Shown here one piece after another: positions 59,965 through 64,000 of a stretch of DNA of 64,000 bases. The stretch spans positions 6,655,001-6,719,000 of the forward strand of contig NZ_CP022221.1 in NCBI RefSeq assembly GCF_004114935.1, given 5' to 3'. The notes beneath the pieces were generated by a model. It worked only from the letters and a program-made list of their open reading frames with translations. It was not told where the DNA came from and did no database searches. Numbering within the stretch: position 1 is the first letter of the stretch; each line of letters begins with the position of its first letter. The stretch is from Bradyrhizobium zhanjiangense (GTDB taxonomy: Bacteria > Pseudomonadota > Alphaproteobacteria > Rhizobiales > Xanthobacteraceae). The position numbers and the translations under genes are program-made.

Positions 59965-60679
59965 GACGATCTCCCAGATATGCGCTGATCACCTTGGGAT
60001 CGCGGACCACCTCGGAAGGCTTGCCCTCGACCAGCACCTTGCCGAGGTCGAGCACGATGGCGCGATCGACCAGCGGCATCACGATCTCCATGACGTGCTC
60101 GACCATCAGCACGGTGATGCCGGCATCGCGCACCTTACGCACCAGCGCCACGCCGGTCTGTGCCTCGGTCGGAGTGAGGCCGGTGAGAACCTCGTCGAGC
60201 AGCAGCAGCTTTGGCTCGGTCGCGAGCGCACGGGCGACTTCGAGGCGGCGCTTCTCGGCCGGCACCAGGTCGCTTGCGAGCACGTCGGCGCGCGCGGCAA
60301 GGCCGGTGAACTCCAGCACCTCATGCGCCTTGCGGCGCGCCTCGCGCATCACGGTGTTACGAACCAAAGCGCCGACAATGACGTTGTCGACAACCGTCAT
60401 GGTCTCAAAGCTCTTGACCACCTGGAAGGTGCGCCCGATGCCGCGCTGGCAGCGCTCGGTCGCCGGCATATGGGTGACGTCCTCGCCGTCGAACCAGATC
60501 GAGCCTTGCGTCGGCGGCAAGACGCCGGCGATGAGGTTGAACAGCGTCGACTTGCCGGCGCCGTTCGGGCCGATCAGGCCGACGATCTCGCCGCGGCCGA
60601 CCGAGATCGAGACGTCGCTGTTGGCGACGAGGCCACCAAAACGCTGCCAGACGCCGCGGGTTTCAAGGAGCGCGGTCAT
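59948..60679 (-). CDS. livG: branched-chain amino-acid-type ABC transporter ATP-binding protein LivG (243 aa)
   Basis: ABC ATPase: Walker A GPNGAGKST, the LivG-type FEGEDVT-like loop (WFDGEDVTHM), Q loop IGRTFQVVKSFETMTV, signature region LVPAEKRRLEVARAL (weakly conserved LSGGxxQ replaced by VPAEKRR), Walker B LLLLDEVLTG, H-loop MVEHVME. It lacks a canonical LSGGQ, so the variant is worth note. ATG at 60679 overlaps the livM stop as ATGA. Confidence 0.93.
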   Translation of the reverse strand: MTALLETRGVWQRFGGLVANSDVSISVGRGEIVGLIGPNGAGKSTLFNLIAGVLPPTQGSIWFDGEDVTHMPATERCQRGIGRTFQVVKSFETMTVVDNVIVGALVRNTVMREARRKAHEVLEFTGLAARADVLASDLVPAEKRRLEVARALATEPKLLLLDEVLTGLTPTEAQTGVALVRKVRDAGITVLMVEHVMEIVMPLVDRAIVLDLGKVLVEGKPSEVVRDPKVISAYLGDRHAVGA

Positions 60680-61662
60680 CGCGTGGCCCCCTTCGCCTTG
60701 GTACGCGAGAACAGGCTCACCAGACCCTGCGGCAGCGCCAGCGAGATCAGCACGATCAGGGCGCCGTAGACGATGAGGTCGACGCCGCGCCCGGAGCCGC
60801 CGATATAGGAGCGCGTCAGCTCGGTCATCGGGATCAGGATGGCGGCCCCTAACACCGGCCCCCAGAGGGTGCCGATGCCGCCGAGCACGGCCGGCAATGC
60901 CATCAGCAGCGAGAACTGGAAGCCCATCACGCTCTCGGGATCGATATAGGCGAGAAACTGCGCATAGAAGGCGCCACCAATGGCGACGAGGAAGGCGGAG
61001 ACGGCCGCCGCGCCCATCTTGGAGTTGAACACGACGACGCCGAGGCTTTCGGCCGCCTCCGGATTGTCCTTCACCGCACGCCACCAAAAGCCCCATTTGG
61101 AGTCTTCCAGCCACCAGGTGACGAACCAGGCGAGGCAGCAGAGTGCCAGCGCGAAATAGAAGTACGGCAGCTTGGTGCGCAGGAACTGGAATTTCAGCCA
61201 GCTGTCGCCGCGGATCGGAATGGTGATGCCCATCGCAGCTCCCGCCCACTCCCAGTTCTGGAACAGCAGCAGACCGATTTCGGCGATGACGATGGTCGCG
61301 ATCACGAAGTAATGGCCGCGCAGGCGAAAGAAGGGATAGCCGAGGCCCATCGCGATCAGGGCGGCAATCACGCCGCCGCCGAGCATGCCGAACCAGGGCA
61401 GCACGCCGAACTTGGTGAAGAAGAGCTCGGTGGTGTAGGCGCCGATGCCGAAATAGAGCGCGTGGCCCAGCGAGATCTGTCCGCAATAGCCGGAGAGAAT
61501 GTTCCAGCTCTGCGACAGTGCCGCATACATCAAGGTCAGGATCAGGATGTTCTGGACGTAGACATCCTTGATGAACAGAGGCGCGAGCGCGGCGAGCCCG
61601 GCCAGCACCGCGGCGATGATGAGGTCGCGGCGGCGCCGCGCGGCAAAATTCTTGTCCATCAC
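60676..61662 (-). CDS. livM: branched-chain amino-acid-type ABC transporter permease LivM (328 aa)
   Basis: Inner-membrane permease with about ten hydrophobic segments starting LIIAAVLAGLAALAPLF. LivM motifs: NILSGYCGQISLGHALYFGIGAYT and the EAA-like RAVKDNPEAAESLGVVVFNSK loop that contacts the ATPases, then VLGGIGTLWGPVLGAA. Start ATG at 61662 overlaps the livH stop by 4 nt. Cytoplasmic tail is Lys/Arg-rich. Confidence 0.93.
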   Translation of the reverse strand: MMDKNFAARRRRDLIIAAVLAGLAALAPLFIKDVYVQNILILTLMYAALSQSWNILSGYCGQISLGHALYFGIGAYTTELFFTKFGVLPWFGMLGGGVIAALIAMGLGYPFFRLRGHYFVIATIVIAEIGLLLFQNWEWAGAAMGITIPIRGDSWLKFQFLRTKLPYFYFALALCCLAWFVTWWLEDSKWGFWWRAVKDNPEAAESLGVVVFNSKMGAAAVSAFLVAIGGAFYAQFLAYIDPESVMGFQFSLLMALPAVLGGIGTLWGPVLGAAILIPMTELTRSYIGGSGRGVDLIVYGALIVLISLALPQGLVSLFSRTKAKGATR

Positions 61663-62537
61663 ATCGACCCGAACAGGCCGCGCGGCCGGATGAAGACGAC
61701 GAGCAGGTAGACGGCGTAGATGCCGACCGACTTCAGCGACGGCGGCAGCACCAAGGCGGTGACCGCTTCGACGAGACCGACGATGATGCCGCCAGCGAAG
61801 GCGCCGAACACGCTGCCGAAGCCGCCGAGCGCCACGGTGACATAGGCGATCAGCGCAAAGGAGGCGCCGACATCGGGATAGATGTAGAAGAACACCGCCA
61901 TGATCGCGCCGGCGAGGCCGACCAGCGCGGCGCCAAGACCCCAGCCGAGCGCGAACACGCGGTTCTTGTCGATGCCGACGAGGGCCACCGCGCCGGGATC
62001 CTCACGCGTCGCTTCCAGCGCGCGGCCGAAATCGGTGCGATGGATGAAGAAGTAGAGACCGGCAAAGGCGAGAATCGAAACCAGCGCGCCGATCAGCTGC
62101 GGCTCCGGCAGGAAGATGCCGGCGACCGAAATAGTTTTGCCGCCGAGCCATGACTGCGGAATGCTGCGATAATCCGGCGTGAAGAAGAACTGCGCCAGGC
62201 CGCGCATCACGATGGCAAGGCCAAAGGTGGAGAAGATCTGCACCATGCCGGCATTGGCCTTGGCTCGCATGGCGAAGCGTACAATGAGCAGGTAGACCAC
62301 CGCTCCGAACACGAACAACGCCGCCGCAACCAATGGCGCCGACAGCAAGGGATCGATGGCGAAGAAGGCGAACAGAAAGAAGCTCGCATACATCGCGATC
62401 ATCAGGAACTCGCCATGGGCGAAGTTCACGACGTCCATCAGGCCGAAGATCAGCGCGAGGCCGACCGCGATCAGTCCGTAGAGCAGGCCCATGAGCAGGC
62501 CGCTCGCGAGACTCTGGATAATGGCTTGGGCTGTCAC
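61659..62537 (-). CDS. livH: branched-chain amino-acid-type ABC transporter permease LivH (292 aa)
   Basis: Permease with eight or so membrane segments. LivH features are SLASGLLMGLLYGLIAVGLALIFGLM, NFAHGEFLMI, the EAA loop ATREDPGAVALVGIDKNRV and TVALGGFGSVFGAFAGGI. Length is as expected (about 290). First of the tightly coupled livHMGF block; livK lies 229 nt upstream with repeat B6 in between. Confidence 0.93.
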   Translation of the reverse strand: MTAQAIIQSLASGLLMGLLYGLIAVGLALIFGLMDVVNFAHGEFLMIAMYASFFLFAFFAIDPLLSAPLVAAALFVFGAVVYLLIVRFAMRAKANAGMVQIFSTFGLAIVMRGLAQFFFTPDYRSIPQSWLGGKTISVAGIFLPEPQLIGALVSILAFAGLYFFIHRTDFGRALEATREDPGAVALVGIDKNRVFALGWGLGAALVGLAGAIMAVFFYIYPDVGASFALIAYVTVALGGFGSVFGAFAGGIIVGLVEAVTALVLPPSLKSVGIYAVYLLVVFIRPRGLFGSM

Positions 62538-62576
62538 TGCTTTGCCTCCACCAGAAAAACGTCACGGTAGGGCTCC

Positions 62577-62693
62577 GTCATTGCGAGGAGCTCGGGACAA
62601 AATTGCGAAGCAATTTTGTGCTGATGCGACGAAGCAATCCAGATTGTCTTCGCGGATTCATTCCTGGATTGCTTCGCTTCGCTCGCAATGACG
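62577..62693. repeat. GTCATTGCGAGG palindromic repeat, family B copy 6 (long)
   Basis: Long form with AAAATTGCGAAGCAATTTTGTGCTGATGCG. Ends GCTTCGCTTCGCTCGCAATGAC. It sits between livK and livH on the same strand, so a transcript from livK to livHMGF would include it as a strong hairpin. Confidence 0.88.
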
Positions 62694-62766
62694 GAGAATG
62701 CGGTTAGCGGCTCGATCTTCTCGGCTCTCACAATGCTTGGTTCCCTGCCCCGGCGCTGCGTCCCGC

Positions 62767-64000
62767 TTACTTCATCGGCCAGATCGCCTCGGCGATCGCG
62801 GCCTGCGGCGGGAAGATGGTGACGAACTTGCCGCCGACATATTGCAGCAGCACCGGGTCGGCGTCGTTGTTCTGGCCCGCCTCGTCGAACTTGACGCGCT
62901 TCCAGGGCATGATGGTCTGCTCGCCGGGGATGTCTGTCGCCGCCAGCGCATCGCGGATCTTCTCGCCGTCGGTCGACTTGGCGCGGCTGATGGCGTCGGC
63001 GAGGATGATCAGGCCCATGAACTGGCGCGAGGTGAGGTCGTTGAAGTCCTTGCCCGACCGCGCCTTGAACATCGCGTTGATCTTGCCGACCATCGGGCGC
63101 TTCTGCGCGAGGTCGAGCGAGAAGGTGCCGCGCGAGATCACGCCTTCGAGCTTGTCACCGACGGCATCATAGAGCGCCTTCTCCGAGAAGCCGGCGTCCT
63201 GCGCCACGATCGCGTTCGGCTTGTAACCGAGCTCGGCCATGGTCTTGACCAGCAGGATGCCGTCGGTGGTGTAGCTCGAGGGCATCAGCACGTCGGCATT
63301 GGCGGTCTTGAGCTGCTGCACCTCGGCCGAGAGCGACGGCGAGTTGGCGCGATACTTGATGTCGGTGACGATCTTGTAGCCGCGCTCGCCGGCGATCTTG
63401 GCCTGGGCGTTGCCGGAATCGGTGCCGAAGATAGTGTCCTCGTGGAACAGCGATAGCGTCTCGATCTTGGTGCCCTTCTTCTTCATGGCATCGAAGAAGT
63501 CGAACATCGCGGCCGAGTACATCTCGTCATGCGGCGCGGCGCGGAAATAGTATTTCAGGCCGCGGCGATGCAGGCTCGGCGAGGAATTGTCGGCGGAGAC
63601 GAACGGGATCTGGTAGCGTTCGCAGATCTGGCTGACGGTGACGGCGACCGCGCTCTGATAGGTGCCGATGATGGCGGCGACCTTTTCCTGCGTGATCAGG
63701 CGCTCGGCCTCGGCGCGGCCCTTCTGCGGATCGGCCTGATGGTCGGCGAACACGAGGCGCACTTTTGCGCCGCCGAGGCCCGGCAGGCCCTCACCTTTCG
63801 CCAGCGGCAGGTCGAAATCGGTGTCCTTGTTGATCACCTCGAGCGCGGTCTCATAGGCCTTCTGCGCATCGACGCCCTGCTGCGCGCTGCCGCCGGAGAA
63901 CGGATAGATCACGCCGATCACGACTTCCGAAGTCTGTGCGCGCGCTGCCAGCGGCACCAGGGCGGCTGTAGCGGTAGCTCCCAACAACACGTCGCGGCGA
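62767..64000 (-). CDS. livK: ABC transporter substrate-binding protein LivK-like, 5' end outside window
   Basis: Periplasmic binding protein of the Leu/Ile/Val or amide type. A signal sequence with twin arginine (RRDVLLGATATAALVPLAARA) starts before the window edge, then QTSEVVIGVIYPFSGGSAQQG, TQEKVAAIIGTYQSAVAVTVSQICE, IPFVSADNSSPSL, FRAAPHDEMYSAAMF, MPSSYTTDGILLVKTM and AIVAQDAGFSEKAL. The TGA stop is at 62767. The RR-x-VLLG motif suggests Tat export. Upstream of livHMGF with 229 nt between. Confidence 0.9.
   Translation of the reverse strand, partial: RRDVLLGATATAALVPLAARAQTSEVVIGVIYPFSGGSAQQGVDAQKAYETALEVINKDTDFDLPLAKGEGLPGLGGAKVRLVFADHQADPQKGRAEAERLITQEKVAAIIGTYQSAVAVTVSQICERYQIPFVSADNSSPSLHRRGLKYYFRAAPHDEMYSAAMFDFFDAMKKKGTKIETLSLFHEDTIFGTDSGNAQAKIAGERGYKIVTDIKYRANSPSLSAEVQQLKTANADVLMPSSYTTDGILLVKTMAELGYKPNAIVAQDAGFSEKALYDAVGDKLEGVISRGTFSLDLAQKRPMVGKINAMFKARSGKDFNDLTSRQFMGLIILADAISRAKSTDGEKIRDALAATDIPGEQTIMPWKRVKFDEAGQNNDADPVLLQYVGGKFVTIFPPQAAIAEAIWPMK

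Noticed and set aside
1..64000. CRISPR array or toxin-antitoxin or phage defence island
   Set aside because: No array of regularly spaced identical repeats and no recognisable defence gene. The repeated sequences found are interspersed palindromic units, not arrays.

Overview
The window is a chromosomal segment of a high-GC alphaproteobacterium, most likely Bradyrhizobium or a close relative. The evidence is the gene families and their arrangement, the dense set of short interspersed repeats of the kind I associate with Bradyrhizobium, and the codon use. Taxonomy is inferred from memory, not from a search. I see no rRNA, tRNA or CRISPR array.

Layout. 0.1-6.8 kb: a minus-strand operon of two transglutaminase-like proteins around a circularly permuted ATP-grasp/alpha-E fusion. 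7.1-8.9 kb: a PAS gene and a chemoreceptor gene, both frameshifted. 9.1-15.5 kb: a UxaA-type dehydratase, then a partial homoprotocatechuate (4-hydroxyphenylacetate) catabolic set (hpaI, hpaR, hpaH, hpaF) around a divergent promoter with palindromic operators, then a ThDP enzyme. 15.5-19.1 kb: an AlkB/2OG-oxygenase pair, a DUF2848 protein and an amidase. 19.3-22.9 kb: a DUF35/thiolase/SDR operon, whose first gene has a frameshift, and a Tat-exported SMP-30 protein. 23.0-25.8 kb: ppc. 25.8-30.6 kb: an accessory patch with a long structured non-coding element, an IS1182-like insertion sequence with a broken transposase, and an orphan PAS histidine kinase. 30.6-32.1 kb: small secreted or membrane proteins among repeats.

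32.1-49.6 kb is a large acyl-CoA catabolic island. It holds two acid-CoA ligases, two acyl-CoA dehydrogenases, three crotonases, two SDRs, an APH-family kinase coupled to a DUF6285 protein, a thiolase-like protein, a nitronate monooxygenase, a YghU-type GST and a VOC protein. The APH kinase, DUF6285 protein and ACAD10/11-like dehydrogenase together suggest a phosphorylation-dependent route for 4-hydroxyacyl-CoAs, like levulinate catabolism in Pseudomonas. This is the most interesting functional inference in the window.

49.7-54.1 kb: an RND efflux pump and its adaptor. 54.3-54.8 kb: a decayed chemoreceptor with an internal deletion. 54.8-58.6 kb: a complete four-gene L-threonate pathway (ltnD, otnI, otnK and divergent otnC) with a LacI-type palindrome between the divergent arms. 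58.8 kb: a small secreted protein. 59.3-64.0 kb: a livKHMGF branched-chain amino-acid-type ABC transporter, whose binding-protein gene runs off the right edge.

Six groups of palindromic intergenic repeats sit in most gaps of about 80-150 bases. The B copy between livK and livH lies inside a presumed operon. Several genes carry single indels in conserved frames (PAS gene, chemoreceptor, DUF35, transposase, a small membrane protein, MCP remnant), which points to local gene decay or to assembly errors that should be resolved.
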